Below are positions 1 to 6,400 of a stretch of 13,970 bases of DNA, piece by piece. Position 1 is the first letter of the stretch. Each line of letters opens with the position of its first letter. The notes beneath the pieces are model-generated. The model had not been told where the DNA came from. It was given only the letters and a program-made list of their open reading frames with translations, and ran no database searches. The position numbers and the translations under genes were made by a program. The DNA is taken from contig JACVGT010000020.1 in the NCBI GenBank assembly GCA_018992685.1, forward strand, positions 1-13,970, in the 5' to 3' direction. This DNA comes from Theionarchaea archaeon. Its GTDB lineage: Archaea; Methanobacteriota_B; Thermococci; Methanofastidiosales; SZ-28-30.

Positions 1-453
1 GGGTCGAGAGTTCAATACAGGGACAATATCTGTGGAATTGGTCCCACAGTCTATCACCAGACCATCCTCAAACAGGTTCAAGTAGGACGTCAAATAGCAG
101 GTGGCGACCCAGTTCCTGCAGGCTACGTTCAAGTAGTGCTCTCTGGCTTCTGAAGCTGTGTACAGACGAGAAGAAAGACCCAGGTATCGCACCCTGTCGC
201 CAAACAACCGTTCAGTCACATCAATAATGTAATGGGTCCCCTCCCTTGCAGAAGAAAATAATTGACGACTGATACACAATGTCTGGGTGACGACAACAAA
301 ATCAGGAGAGCCAATGGAGAAAATGAGAGTTTCAATCATTTTTCCCTCACTGAGAAAGGGGATGGACATGGATTTTACATCCAGCCGGGTTTCTGTGAAG
401 TTCAGTTGTGTGAGCTTGACATTTGCTCCTCCAATGTCGACACCAGCAATCAC
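1..453 (-). CDS. MfnF-like hydantoinase-fold protein, N-terminal 151 codons (partial, runs off left edge)
   Basis: Frame is open without a stop from position 453 to the window edge. It starts at GTG (453-451); the only upstream in-frame codons before a TAA at 480-478 contain no other start. The N-terminus reads M-I-A-G-V-D-I-G-G-A-N-V-K, the nucleotide-binding opening of the hydantoinase/oxoprolinase family annotated as 'H4MPT-linked C1 transfer pathway protein'. Further on are E-G-T-H-Y-I-I-D-V (about residues 76-84), N-W-V-A-T and I-D-C-G-T-N-S-T-D-I-V-P, matching the family's phosphate-binding segment (usually DiGSTTTDiIP). In methanogens MfnF joins the furan unit to glutamyl-tyramine in methanofuran synthesis, so this function is likely but inferred. 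A TATA-like box lies about 26 nt upstream of the GTG, suggesting a leaderless mRNA. The remaining C-terminal part is outside the window. The family call is fairly sure; the exact reaction is less so. Confidence 0.78.
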   Translation of the reverse strand, partial: MIAGVDIGGANVKLTQLNFTETRLDVKSMSIPFLSEGKMIETLIFSIGSPDFVVVTQTLCISRQLFSSAREGTHYIIDVTERLFGDRVRYLGLSSRLYTASEAREHYLNVACRNWVATCYLTSYLNLFEDGLVIDCGTNSTDIVPVLNSRP

Positions 454-473
454 ACATGAGTTTGAAGGATGAA

Positions 474-485
474 GCTTTTAAATAT
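474..485 (-). promoter_or_regulatory. TATA-like box for the MfnF-like gene
   Basis: On the minus strand the sequence reads CATATTTAAAAG, centred about 26 nt upstream of the GTG start at 453. This is the usual TATA-to-transcription-start distance in archaea, so the transcript probably begins at or next to the start codon. No Shine-Dalgarno sequence is visible between box and start, which agrees with leaderless translation. Confidence 0.5.
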
Positions 486-708
486 GACTGAGGCGGAAGA
501 TCTGCCACTACGATATCGTGAGGTAAGACAAAATCTGGAGCCTCATAGTGCGGAGAAGACATGGGATTTTCGCCTCGGTGCTTCTTCCACCCGAAATGCC
601 AAAAAAAGTGTTCATCCTATCCTTTGTGGAGTACACCCGAATACTGGCAGTGAAGATAAAAGACATGAGAATGAGGGCGCCTGGTTTCTGTATGGCTTTG
701 AGTCGAAA

Positions 709-720
709 ACCTTATATGAT
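709..720 (+). promoter_or_regulatory. TATA-like box for the radical SAM/SPASM operon
   Basis: The sequence ACCTTATATGAT, preceded by purine-rich CGAAAA that could act as a BRE, lies about 60 nt upstream of the preferred GTG start at 776. It would give a short leader of roughly 35-40 nt that includes the GGAGG ribosome binding site. Confidence 0.45.
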
Positions 721-765
721 CTCTGATTCTCATTGCATAGAAGAGAAGGAATCAAGAGATGTCGA

Positions 766-772
766 GGAGGTG
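766..772 (+). promoter_or_regulatory. Shine-Dalgarno that decides the start of radical SAM gene 1
   Basis: GGAGGTG ends four bases before GTG 776. It is the only strong ribosome binding site upstream of this frame. A start at 776 also makes the N-terminus (M-K-S-S-Y-Y-N) align with that of the downstream paralogue (M-K-E-S-V-Y-N). Confidence 0.6.
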
Positions 773-775
773 TCC

Positions 776-2071
776 GTGAAGTCATCATATTACAACCTGT
801 TCTTTCCTCATGACGGGAAATTCATATTGTTCAATGCGTTGAGAGGGCCCATCTTCGTGGTTGATTCTGAAATCAAGCGCATCCTTGAGAAAAACGAGAT
901 ATCGTTCTTAGATGAGGAGCTTATTCATACGTTCGCAGACAATGACATAATCGTTGAAGATGAATTGAATGAGCAGGATGTGTACCGACTCCTCTTCGAA
1001 CGTTCGAAATACAGTACCGTTTCAACAACTGTGGAGGTTGTCACGACATATGCCTGTAATCTGGCGTGCACGTACTGTTATGAAGGAAAGGGTGAGCTCG
1101 AAAGCAAGAAGATGGATGAAAGGACAGTAGAATGTGCTTTAGAATTCATAAAAGGACTGGTGAGCGGCAATAACAGTACGGAGCTGAAAGTAACACTGTT
1201 CGGTGGTGAGCCGTTGCTGAACATGCCAGCGAATGTACTGCTTGCGGAGGAATTATGCCGATGGTGTGAGGAAAATAGTAGAGACTTTTTCATCAATGCA
1301 GTGACCAATGGAACACTCCTTGCTGAGGAGACCGTTGAAGACTTGGCTCAATACAACTGTGGCTTTCTGGTGGTCCTAGACGGCCCCCGAAAAATCCACG
1401 ATCAACGAAGAATGTACAAGAATGGAGAAGGAACCTTTGACGATATCTGTGAGGGGTTACATCGTGTTACTGATCATGGGTTAAGAATCAATATTCGGAT
1501 AAACTTGGATCAAACAAACAGAGACCACATTGTGTCTTTCTTCGAATTCTTGAAGCAAGAAGGCCTCACTGATATATCACTTAATATTACACCAGTTTTC
1601 AAGACGTCCCCTGCGTGTTCATCGTACAGCTATTGCATGACAGACATGGAGGGAGCTCTTGCTGCAACAGATCTCTACAATGTGGCCCGATCTATGAATA
1701 TTACGGTGGGGAGAAAGGACAGACCTTCGTGTCAAGGTGCGTGCAGAGCCCAAAAATACTCGAACTTCATCATAGATCCTTTTCTTAGGCTATTCAAGTG
1801 TAATATCCAGCTGCCCTTTTCGAAAAATGCAGTGGGCAGAATCAATCCGGAGAATTCAGAGCCGGAATTCAACCAGCTCTACTTTGATTTAATGCTACGA
1901 GATCCTTTTTCAGTTCAGGAATGTAGAATCTGCAGGCTTCTCCCCCTGTGTCGGGGAGGCTGCCTTGCCAAGGAATTTGAGAACATGGGTTCTGCCCGCG
2001 AGAAGATGTGCAGAAAACAACCGGTCTATGAAACACTGCAGGAGGATCTCAGAGCCTTCGTCAAAAAGTGA
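776..2071 (+). CDS. Radical SAM/SPASM domain enzyme 1
   Basis: Cytosolic iron-sulfur enzyme of 431 aa from the GTG start; the frame is open further upstream (ATG 548 and others) but those starts lack a ribosome binding site. Residues 1-90 form the N-terminal region common in radical SAM peptide maturases (Y-N-L-F, then F-N-A-L-R-G). The radical SAM core carries C94-x3-C98-x2-C101 for the catalytic 4Fe-4S cluster, and a G-G-E-P motif binds SAM. The C-terminal SPASM region has C319, C342, C383-x2-C386-x5-C392-x3-C396 and C412, enough ligands for two auxiliary clusters. Members of this class install thioether or carbon-carbon links in ribosomal peptides, or oxidise protein residues (anSME type); the reaction here is unknown. 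Its paralogue starts 63 bp downstream with the same spacing of cysteines, so the two are probably co-transcribed and may act on one substrate or as a pair. Confidence 0.85.
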   Translation: MKSSYYNLFFPHDGKFILFNALRGPIFVVDSEIKRILEKNEISFLDEELIHTFADNDIIVEDELNEQDVYRLLFERSKYSTVSTTVEVVTTYACNLACTYCYEGKGELESKKMDERTVECALEFIKGLVSGNNSTELKVTLFGGEPLLNMPANVLLAEELCRWCEENSRDFFINAVTNGTLLAEETVEDLAQYNCGFLVVLDGPRKIHDQRRMYKNGEGTFDDICEGLHRVTDHGLRINIRINLDQTNRDHIVSFFEFLKQEGLTDISLNITPVFKTSPACSSYSYCMTDMEGALAATDLYNVARSMNITVGRKDRPSCQGACRAQKYSNFIIDPFLRLFKCNIQLPFSKNAVGRINPENSEPEFNQLYFDLMLRDPFSVQECRICRLLPLCRGGCLAKEFENMGSAREKMCRKQPVYETLQEDLRAFVKK

Positions 2072-2084
2072 GGAAGGTGATGAT

Positions 2085-2138
2085 ATGGCCAGCCCCAAAG
2101 GCGCCGTATCCTCTCCAGCAATGAAGGTGACTCTATGA
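2085..2138 (+). other. Candidate 17-aa peptide ORF between the two radical SAM genes
   Basis: The ATG at 2085 follows GGAAGGTGAT with normal spacing and opens a 17-codon frame, MASPKGAVSSPAMKVTL. Its TGA overlaps the ATG of the second radical SAM gene (ATGA at 2135-2138). The placement resembles a translational coupling leader or a tiny substrate peptide. It has no cysteine, which argues against a thioether substrate. The GGTGA at 2126-2130 inside it serves the downstream gene. A chance frame is quite possible. Confidence 0.25.
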
Positions 2139-3463
2139 AAGAATCCGTATACAACGTGTATCTTCTGGATAAAGAAGGAGCGGATTGTCTGGTGTACAAT
2201 GTCCTGCACAGATCATTACTCCGTATTGACAATGAAGTCTTTCAGCTGATGAGATTGAGAAGAATTGACTGCATTGATGATGGAGTTCTGAAGGTACTCA
2301 AGAATGAAGGAATTGTCGTTGACGATGGTCTCAATGAATCTGACATGTTGAAGATCAGATTCAACAGAGCCAAGTACAGTGCAACCTCTCGAGGATTCAC
2401 CATCATTCCAACTCATGCCTGTAATCTGGCATGTAAGTACTGCTATCAGGGGCACGGTGACGTGCTGAGTGCCACGATGAATACAAAGACTGTGGAGCGG
2501 ACCATTGAATTCATCAAGAAGAATGTGACAGGATGTAAGAATCTGGACGTGAATTTCTACGGGGGGGAGCCCTTACTAGTTCCAGACATTGTGTTCAGGG
2601 TGGTGGAGGAGTTGCAGCATTTTGCAGATGAATCAGGTATTCATTTCTCAGCCTCCTTCACTTCCAATGGTACTCTTTTCACAGAAAGCATAATCGCAAG
2701 ACTCAAAGACTACAACTGCAGGGTGCAGATCACGTTCTGCGGTCCGAGGGAGGTGCATGATAGTATACGCGTTGATAAGCGAGGAAACGGCACATATGAC
2801 AAACTCATCAGTGTTCTCACACTGTTCAAAAAGCATGATATGGCGTTCCACATACGTGTGGATGTTGATCAAGATAATCTCGCAACAATCGATTCGCTGC
2901 TGAGAGACTTGAATGAAAAGGGATTCGGAGGCCTCTACATTGCATTTTGCTCTATAAGTAAGGATATTTGCTATACTGAACCTGACTGGGATTTAGAAGA
3001 AGTGAATGTGAAAGAACTGGCTCTTCTGTGTAAGAAGGCCCAGGATATGGGATTCACGACATTCCCAGTATATATACATAATTTCGTTGAAAAGTGCAGC
3101 GCCCTACCGGACAGGTATTTTGCCATTGATCCCAAGGGAGACATATACAAATGTATTGCGGCTTCGGGGTATCCTGAACACAGACTTGGGACGTTGAACG
3201 AGAAGGGTGAAATTGTGGATATGGACTATGAGGCCTACTGCACATGGACACTGAGAGATCCGCTTTTGATAAAAGAGTGCGCAGCATGCAAGTTCGCACC
3301 TCTCTGTGGCGGCGGATGTTCTCTGGTGGCATACCAGAAATATGGTTCAATAAATGCAGCAGGATGCAAAGAAAAGGAGCTGGGAGAAATTGTACTCACT
3401 GTTGTCAAGCTCAGATACCCGGAATTATTTGAGGGGCATCACTACGAAATCGTTGAACTCTAA
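2135..3463 (+). CDS. Radical SAM/SPASM domain enzyme 2
   Basis: A 442-aa paralogue of the preceding gene, similar over its whole length. The start is ATG 2135 with GGTGA at 2126-2130. The N-terminal segment has Y-N-V-Y then L-V-Y-N-V-L. The radical SAM motif is C96-x3-C100-x2-C103 (C-N-L-A-C-K-Y-C), followed by Y-G-G-E-P-L-L. The SPASM cysteines C321, C340, C382, C385, C391, C395 and C411 fall at nearly the same positions as in enzyme 1, so both should carry one SAM cluster and two auxiliary clusters. The sequence has an extra C-terminal tail of about 20 residues after the SPASM region. Known relatives mature ribosomal peptides or modify enzyme side chains; the substrate here cannot be named. 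Tandem duplication followed by divergence is the simplest origin. Confidence 0.86.
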   Translation: MKESVYNVYLLDKEGADCLVYNVLHRSLLRIDNEVFQLMRLRRIDCIDDGVLKVLKNEGIVVDDGLNESDMLKIRFNRAKYSATSRGFTIIPTHACNLACKYCYQGHGDVLSATMNTKTVERTIEFIKKNVTGCKNLDVNFYGGEPLLVPDIVFRVVEELQHFADESGIHFSASFTSNGTLFTESIIARLKDYNCRVQITFCGPREVHDSIRVDKRGNGTYDKLISVLTLFKKHDMAFHIRVDVDQDNLATIDSLLRDLNEKGFGGLYIAFCSISKDICYTEPDWDLEEVNVKELALLCKKAQDMGFTTFPVYIHNFVEKCSALPDRYFAIDPKGDIYKCIAASGYPEHRLGTLNEKGEIVDMDYEAYCTWTLRDPLLIKECAACKFAPLCGGGCSLVAYQKYGSINAAGCKEKELGEIVLTVVKLRYPELFEGHHYEIVEL

Positions 3464-3468
3464 AATTG

Positions 3469-3473
3469 TTTTT
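3469..3473 (+). terminator. Weak T5 tract after radical SAM gene 2
   Basis: TTTTT follows the stop codon by five bases. Archaeal transcription can end at T tracts without a hairpin, but five Ts are marginal. Because no clear TATA box lies before the methyltransferase gene, read-through into it is likely. Confidence 0.25.
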
Positions 3474-3505
3474 CATAGGGGGATCCTGCCGAGAATCCGG
3501 GAACA

Positions 3506-3610
3506 ATGTGTGACCAGGAAATTACCTCATCAGCAATGTGGCCCTCCCGTAGTCTTCATGATGATCCTGGGCTTTCTGTTCTGAATCTGAAGTCGTTCCC
3601 AGTAGAGTGA
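3506..3610 (+). other. Candidate 34-aa small ORF before the methyltransferase
   Basis: ATG 3506 opens a 34-codon frame in the 157-bp gap between radical SAM gene 2 and the methyltransferase, ending 10 bp before the latter's ATG. The product starts M-C-D-Q-E-I-T and ends L-N-L-K-S-F-P-V-E, with one cysteine and one tryptophan. The position between modifying enzymes fits a precursor peptide. There is no good ribosome binding site upstream, and no leader/core boundary can be seen. It may well be a chance frame. Confidence 0.22.
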
Positions 3611-3620
3611 GAGGTAGCAA

Positions 3621-4361
3621 ATGATAGAGTTCAACCAGCACCTTTATGGGCAGGACGTGCGAATGGTACCTGGAGATGTGGTGAGAATAATGACGACGTC
3701 CCCACAAGAAATCAGCAGAGTGACACGATCAAAGGAAGAAGCCCGCAGAAGTTATGACAGAATGAGCACATGGTATGATTTCCTGGCAGGCTCTGAGAGA
3801 AGGCATACACATGAAGGCTTGCAGAAACTCAACGTGAGAGACGGTGAGACGGTCCTGGAGGTTGGATTTGGCACAGGTGAAAGTATTGTTTCACTGGCTC
3901 ATTCAGTGGGTTCTTCAGGTGCAGTCTATGGGATTGACATATCCTCGGGAATGTTCTATGCTGCCATAGAAAGAGTACGAAGGGCAGGGCTCCAGGATAG
4001 CGTGGGGCTGATCTTGGGTGATGGTGCACACCTTCCTTTCAAGACGCATATCTTTGATGCTGTATTCATGAGCTTCACGTTAGAACTCTTCGATACTCCA
4101 GAGATTCAGGTTGTGCTTACTGAGTGCAGGAGAGTTCTCGTGGAAGGTGGTCGTATTGGTGTGGTGGCAATGTCCAAAAGGGGAAGGCAGGGTATCATGG
4201 TAGACCTGTACGAGTGGGCGCACAGGACTTTTCCTCAGTACGTGGACTGTCGGCCCATTTATGTTCGAAATGCACTGGAAGAGGGTCAGTTTCATATTGT
4301 TGATGATACAGCTATGTCCATGTGGGGATTGCCTGTGGAGATCGTTGTGGCACAGACCTGA
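3621..4361 (+). CDS. Class I SAM-dependent methyltransferase (UbiE/COQ5-like)
   Basis: A 246-aa soluble methyltransferase. ATG 3621 is preceded by GAGAGGT with six bases of spacing. The Rossmann SAM-binding motif is V-L-E-V-G-F-G-T-G at residues 78-86, followed by G-I-D-I-S as the acidic residue binding the ribose, G-D-G-A-H-L-P-F, and R-R-V-L-V-E-G-G-R. The S-Y-D-R-M-S-T-W-Y-D-F-L-A-G segment (residues 44-57) is typical of archaeal and bacterial UbiE-type proteins annotated as methyltransferase type 11. The substrate could be a quinone-like lipid, a small molecule or a modified peptide. No TATA box is evident in the gap before it, so it may be read through from the radical SAM pair; the shared SAM chemistry makes a common pathway plausible but unproved. 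A terminator hairpin follows about 65 bp downstream. Confidence 0.82.
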   Translation: MIEFNQHLYGQDVRMVPGDVVRIMTTSPQEISRVTRSKEEARRSYDRMSTWYDFLAGSERRHTHEGLQKLNVRDGETVLEVGFGTGESIVSLAHSVGSSGAVYGIDISSGMFYAAIERVRRAGLQDSVGLILGDGAHLPFKTHIFDAVFMSFTLELFDTPEIQVVLTECRRVLVEGGRIGVVAMSKRGRQGIMVDLYEWAHRTFPQYVDCRPIYVRNALEEGQFHIVDDTAMSMWGLPVEIVVAQT

Positions 4362-4382
4362 TCATCAAGAGAGCCACGTTCA

Positions 4383-4406
4383 CTCACAATTACTCATAAA
4401 TGCTCA
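4383..4406 (+). repeat. Three CTCA motifs at exact 10-bp spacing
   Basis: CTCA occurs at 4383, 4393 and 4403, so the copies lie on one helical face, and an inverted copy (TGAG) follows at 4420. They lie between the methyltransferase stop and its terminator hairpin. The spacing could reflect a protein-binding site, but four-base motifs recur by chance. Confidence 0.25.
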
Positions 4407-4426
4407 CTTACAGGATTACTGAGTAA

Positions 4427-4447
4427 GAACCTACAGGTTCCTTTTTC
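4427..4447 (+). terminator. Hairpin plus T tract after the methyltransferase
   Basis: GAACC-TACA-GGTTC forms a short perfect stem-loop directly followed by CTTTTTC. It is in the right orientation to end the radical SAM/methyltransferase transcript before the HAD gene. Confidence 0.5.
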
Positions 4448-4549
4448 TTCACGTTGATTGGTCTTATTTATCCACCGAGTTTCAAATATGATATTTAGAC
4501 ACGATCACAGCACAGTCGATGAAACCCTTCGTGACGTGGCGGAGAATAC

Positions 4550-4559
4550 TCTATAAACT
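4550..4559 (+). promoter_or_regulatory. TATA-like box for the HAD phosphatase gene
   Basis: TCTATAAACT is centred about 25 nt upstream of ATG 4579. Transcription would then start close to the start codon, giving a very short or absent leader. Confidence 0.45.
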
Positions 4560-4578
4560 GGTGCGTTGAAGGTCACTC

Positions 4579-5319
4579 ATGAGGCATGAAGGTGATGAAA
4601 GCAACAGATATTCCACAAAAGAGACCCGCTGTAGACGAGCCTGTAAATATGTGATATTTGACCTGGATGATACACTGTGCGACTATAAGAAGGCAAAATC
4701 AAATGCGATTACTCATCTGAACAAGGTCTTAAAGGGCAAAGGGATAGATTCACAGCGATTCTGGGAGGATTACGAGAATCTTGAACCTATTCTGTGGCGT
4801 CAGTTCCTGGACAAGGAAGTTACCAAGGAAGAATATCGAACTCGCCGCTTTGCTGAACCTCTCAGCCATGTGTCTGATGTCCCGAAGGAACTGGCATGCG
4901 AGCTAAATCAGATTTACATGGAAGATGCCAACCATGTCATTACCCTCTTCGACGACGTCATCCCACTTTTTGCATTTCTGAAGGAGAGAGGTATTGTCCC
5001 TGTCATTTCTACATCTGGACCTTCAGATGGTCAGAGAGGCAAGATTTCAGCACTTTCTCTTGAGAAGGCCACCCGGCATATCTATATCAGTGACGAAATT
5101 GGCGTGGCAAAGCCTTCTCCACGTGCGTTTGAGATAATTCTGCAGGATTTACATGCACATCCAGATGAGGTGGTCATGGTGGGGGATTCGCTTGAAGATG
5201 ATATTGAAGGAGCCGAAAAAGCGGGGATAAGAGCAATCCTCCTTGATCGGGAGCAGAAATACCCAAGATATACTGGTGAGAAGATAGAGAATCTCCAGGA
5301 ACTGGTGGTTCTCCTTTGA
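4579..5319 (+). CDS. HAD-superfamily hydrolase (subfamily IA phosphatase-like)
   Basis: A 246-aa phosphatase with all four HAD motifs. Motif I is F-D-L-D-D-T-L with nucleophile D28 and acid/base D30; motif II is the S/T in V-I-S-T-S-G (about residue 144); motif III is K178 in V-A-K-P-S; motif IV is V-G-D-S-L-E-D-D (residues 201-208). The helical cap lies between motifs I and II (about residues 38-125). Family IA enzymes remove phosphate from small phosphoesters such as phosphoglycolate or nucleoside monophosphates; the substrate cannot be read from sequence. The first 23 residues before the core strand are charged and not typical of the family. A GTG inside K-Y-V-I-F could be a shorter start, but it lacks a ribosome binding site. 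It stands alone between a terminator and a tRNA on the other strand. Confidence 0.82.
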   Translation: MRHEGDESNRYSTKETRCRRACKYVIFDLDDTLCDYKKAKSNAITHLNKVLKGKGIDSQRFWEDYENLEPILWRQFLDKEVTKEEYRTRRFAEPLSHVSDVPKELACELNQIYMEDANHVITLFDDVIPLFAFLKERGIVPVISTSGPSDGQRGKISALSLEKATRHIYISDEIGVAKPSPRAFEIILQDLHAHPDEVVMVGDSLEDDIEGAEKAGIRAILLDREQKYPRYTGEKIENLQELVVLL

Positions 5320-5479
5320 TTAGATTTTGTGATATGTGATTCCGTTTCATGATCTGGCATGTCAGTGCTTTCGGGGAGAAACGGGGCATATAAGACGTGC
5401 AACAGATCGCCAGCAGATAGCTATGTCATTCTCATCCCAAGAGAATCAAGGAGACCACAAGAAAGTGCCTTGGTAACAG

Positions 5480-5563
5480 TGCGGAGGAAGGGATTTGAAC
5501 CCTCGGATCCCTACGGAACAAGGCCCTCAACCTTGCGCCTTTTCCAAGCTCGGCAACCTCCGC
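5480..5563 (-). tRNA. tRNA-Leu (anticodon GAG)
   Basis: An 84-nt type II tRNA. The acceptor stem is GCGGAGG/CCTCCGC with discriminator A. The D arm contains GCC...GGC, and the anticodon arm is CAAGG-TTGAGGG-CCTTG, giving anticodon GAG for CUU/CUC leucine codons. A 14-nt variable arm (TTCCGTAGGGATCC) is consistent with leucine. The T arm is GAGGG-TTCAAAT-CCCTT. There is no intron, and the 3' CCA is not encoded, as is common in archaea. Confidence 0.93.
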
Positions 5564-5583
5564 TTTCACAGTCCTTTTCTGCC

Positions 5584-5596
5584 AAATATAAAAAGC
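5584..5596 (-). promoter_or_regulatory. TATA box of the tRNA-Leu gene
   Basis: On the minus strand GCTTTTTATATTT lies about 27 nt upstream of the mature tRNA 5' end. This is the standard position for an archaeal tRNA promoter, with purines (GAAA) just upstream that could be the BRE. Confidence 0.65.
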
Positions 5597-5599
5597 TTT

Positions 5600-5840
5600 C
5601 TGTAACCCGATTCACATAGTATCTGTACACACGGTGAGCTGTCAGTATACAGAACCAATCCTCAGTCAATGGAATGGAGCAGGACCCCTATTCACTCCCC
5701 ATTCCACGTTCTATCACTCCAACTGAAGGAATTTGACTCTCACTACATTCACCACGTCCAACCCTACCAATCCAGCGTGTCTTGGAATCCCCCCATCTGA
5801 GTCCTTCTCCACAAATCAGCCCACAACCTTCACAGTAATC
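5600..5840. other. Intergenic region without a recognised gene
   Basis: No convincing frame or RNA gene is seen between the tRNA promoter and the promoter of the zinc-ribbon membrane protein. The plus strand is C-rich and A-rich. The only structure noticed is an inverted repeat, GGAATGG at 5671-5677 and CCATTCC at 5699-5705, without a T tract. Confidence 0.4.
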
Positions 5841-5850
5841 TTTTTAAACA
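5841..5850 (+). promoter_or_regulatory. TATA-like box for the membrane protein/deacetylase operon
   Basis: TTTTTAAACA lies about 33 nt upstream of ATG 5879. A second candidate, CTATAAAC (5858-5865), is closer, about 17 nt before the start. A ribosome binding site, GAGGGTGATTT, precedes the ATG. This is the only clear promoter before the three overlapping genes. Confidence 0.45.
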
Positions 5851-5878
5851 TTTCACGCTATAAACAGAGGGTGATTTC

Positions 5879-6400
5879 ATGACCACTATTAGGCAAGAAA
5901 TAACAAGCTTTCTGGATGGCCTGGTTATCGGGTTTCTCATAGCATCCATTCTCCTGTTCCTGTTGCTGTACGCCGATTTCGTACCCGCCTACTCGTATCT
6001 GCTAGCCCTTCTTGTTGGAGGATGTGTTGCAGGTCTTATAGCGAGAGGCCTGTGGAAAGGAGGAGTTTCAGCCTTTTTCTCAGGATTCTTTGCACTATTC
6101 CTCTTTCAAGTAACGAGGGAATTCCTTTCTCTTGAATACGAGTTCTCCCTGTACCAAATCATGGTTGGGTTTGTGGCTGTCATTGTCGGAGGATGTGTCG
6201 GAGGATTTCTTACCCGACCCACTGTCATTGTCCTTGCTCAGCAAAAAGGAGAACCCCAGAAAGTGTATGTATGTCCCCAGTGTTCGGCAGAGATCCCCCT
6301 GAAAACCAAGTACTGTCCTGAGTGTGGAGCACGGCTTCAGAAAGTACCTCTAACAGAGAAAATACAGAAGATCACCAGGACAGGAGGGGAAGAGTCGTGA
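5879..6400 (+). CDS. Four-helix membrane protein with C-terminal zinc ribbon
   Basis: A 173-aa protein of no recognised function. Hydrophobic segments at about residues 13-35, 39-57, 63-79 and 93-112 should cross the membrane. Two of them contain the repeated pattern V-G-G-C-V-x-G (residues 46-52 and 103-109), suggesting an internal duplication of a two-helix unit. After a short linker, C132-P-Q-C135 and C146-P-E-C149 form a rubredoxin-like zinc ribbon, which would lie in the cytoplasm. Such domains occur in many archaeal membrane proteins and often bind nucleic acid or protein partners. The start is supported by GAGGGTGAT upstream. Its TGA overlaps the GTG of the next gene, so translation is probably coupled. 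Confidence 0.72.
   Translation: MTTIRQEITSFLDGLVIGFLIASILLFLLLYADFVPAYSYLLALLVGGCVAGLIARGLWKGGVSAFFSGFFALFLFQVTREFLSLEYEFSLYQIMVGFVAVIVGGCVGGFLTRPTVIVLAQQKGEPQKVYVCPQCSAEIPLKTKYCPECGARLQKVPLTEKIQKITRTGGEES

Larger units (their letters stand above)
469..726 (+). other. Doubtful 85-codon ORF upstream of the radical SAM pair
   Basis: An ATG at 469 opens an 85-codon frame ending just before the first radical SAM gene. The product is hydrophilic, with one cysteine and no recognised domain. The purine-rich GAAGG lies directly against the ATG, so it is badly placed as a ribosome binding site. The start falls inside the TATA region of the divergent MfnF-like gene, and the end overlaps the TATA box proposed for the radical SAM gene. 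It is listed because radical SAM/SPASM maturases often sit beside a small substrate gene. It is more likely a chance open frame. Confidence 0.15.
454..775. other. Divergent intergenic region with promoters for both sides
   Basis: This 322-bp stretch separates the minus-strand MfnF-like gene from the plus-strand radical SAM pair. It holds one TATA-like box for each direction. Several reading frames are open here by length, including an 85-codon plus frame (469-726) and a 71-codon minus frame (562-347). None has a well-placed ribosome binding site or a recognisable motif. No RNA gene is recognisable. Confidence 0.4.

Noticed and set aside
347-562. Minus-strand 71-codon frame overlapping the MfnF-like start
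   Set aside because: It runs through the MfnF-like coding sequence in another frame and has no recognisable motif or ribosome binding site.
548-775. N-terminal extension of radical SAM gene 1 to ATG 548
   Set aside because: It crosses the TATA box, lacks a ribosome binding site, and the paralogue has no such extension; GTG 776 has a strong GGAGG and aligns with the paralogue start.
5428-5446. ATTCTC...GAGAAT hairpin as a tRNA terminator
   Set aside because: It is a six-base stem about 33 nt beyond the tRNA with no T tract, so it is weak evidence for termination.
5671-5705. GGAATGG/CCATTCC inverted repeat as an RNA gene or operator
   Set aside because: Seven-base arms 21 nt apart in a C-rich spacer can arise by chance, and it is not near either TATA box.
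6322-6396. Earlier ATG for the LCP-like protein
   Set aside because: It lies inside the zinc-ribbon coding sequence and would add a charged, non-signal-like N-terminus; GTG 6397 has GGAGG and a stop/start overlap.
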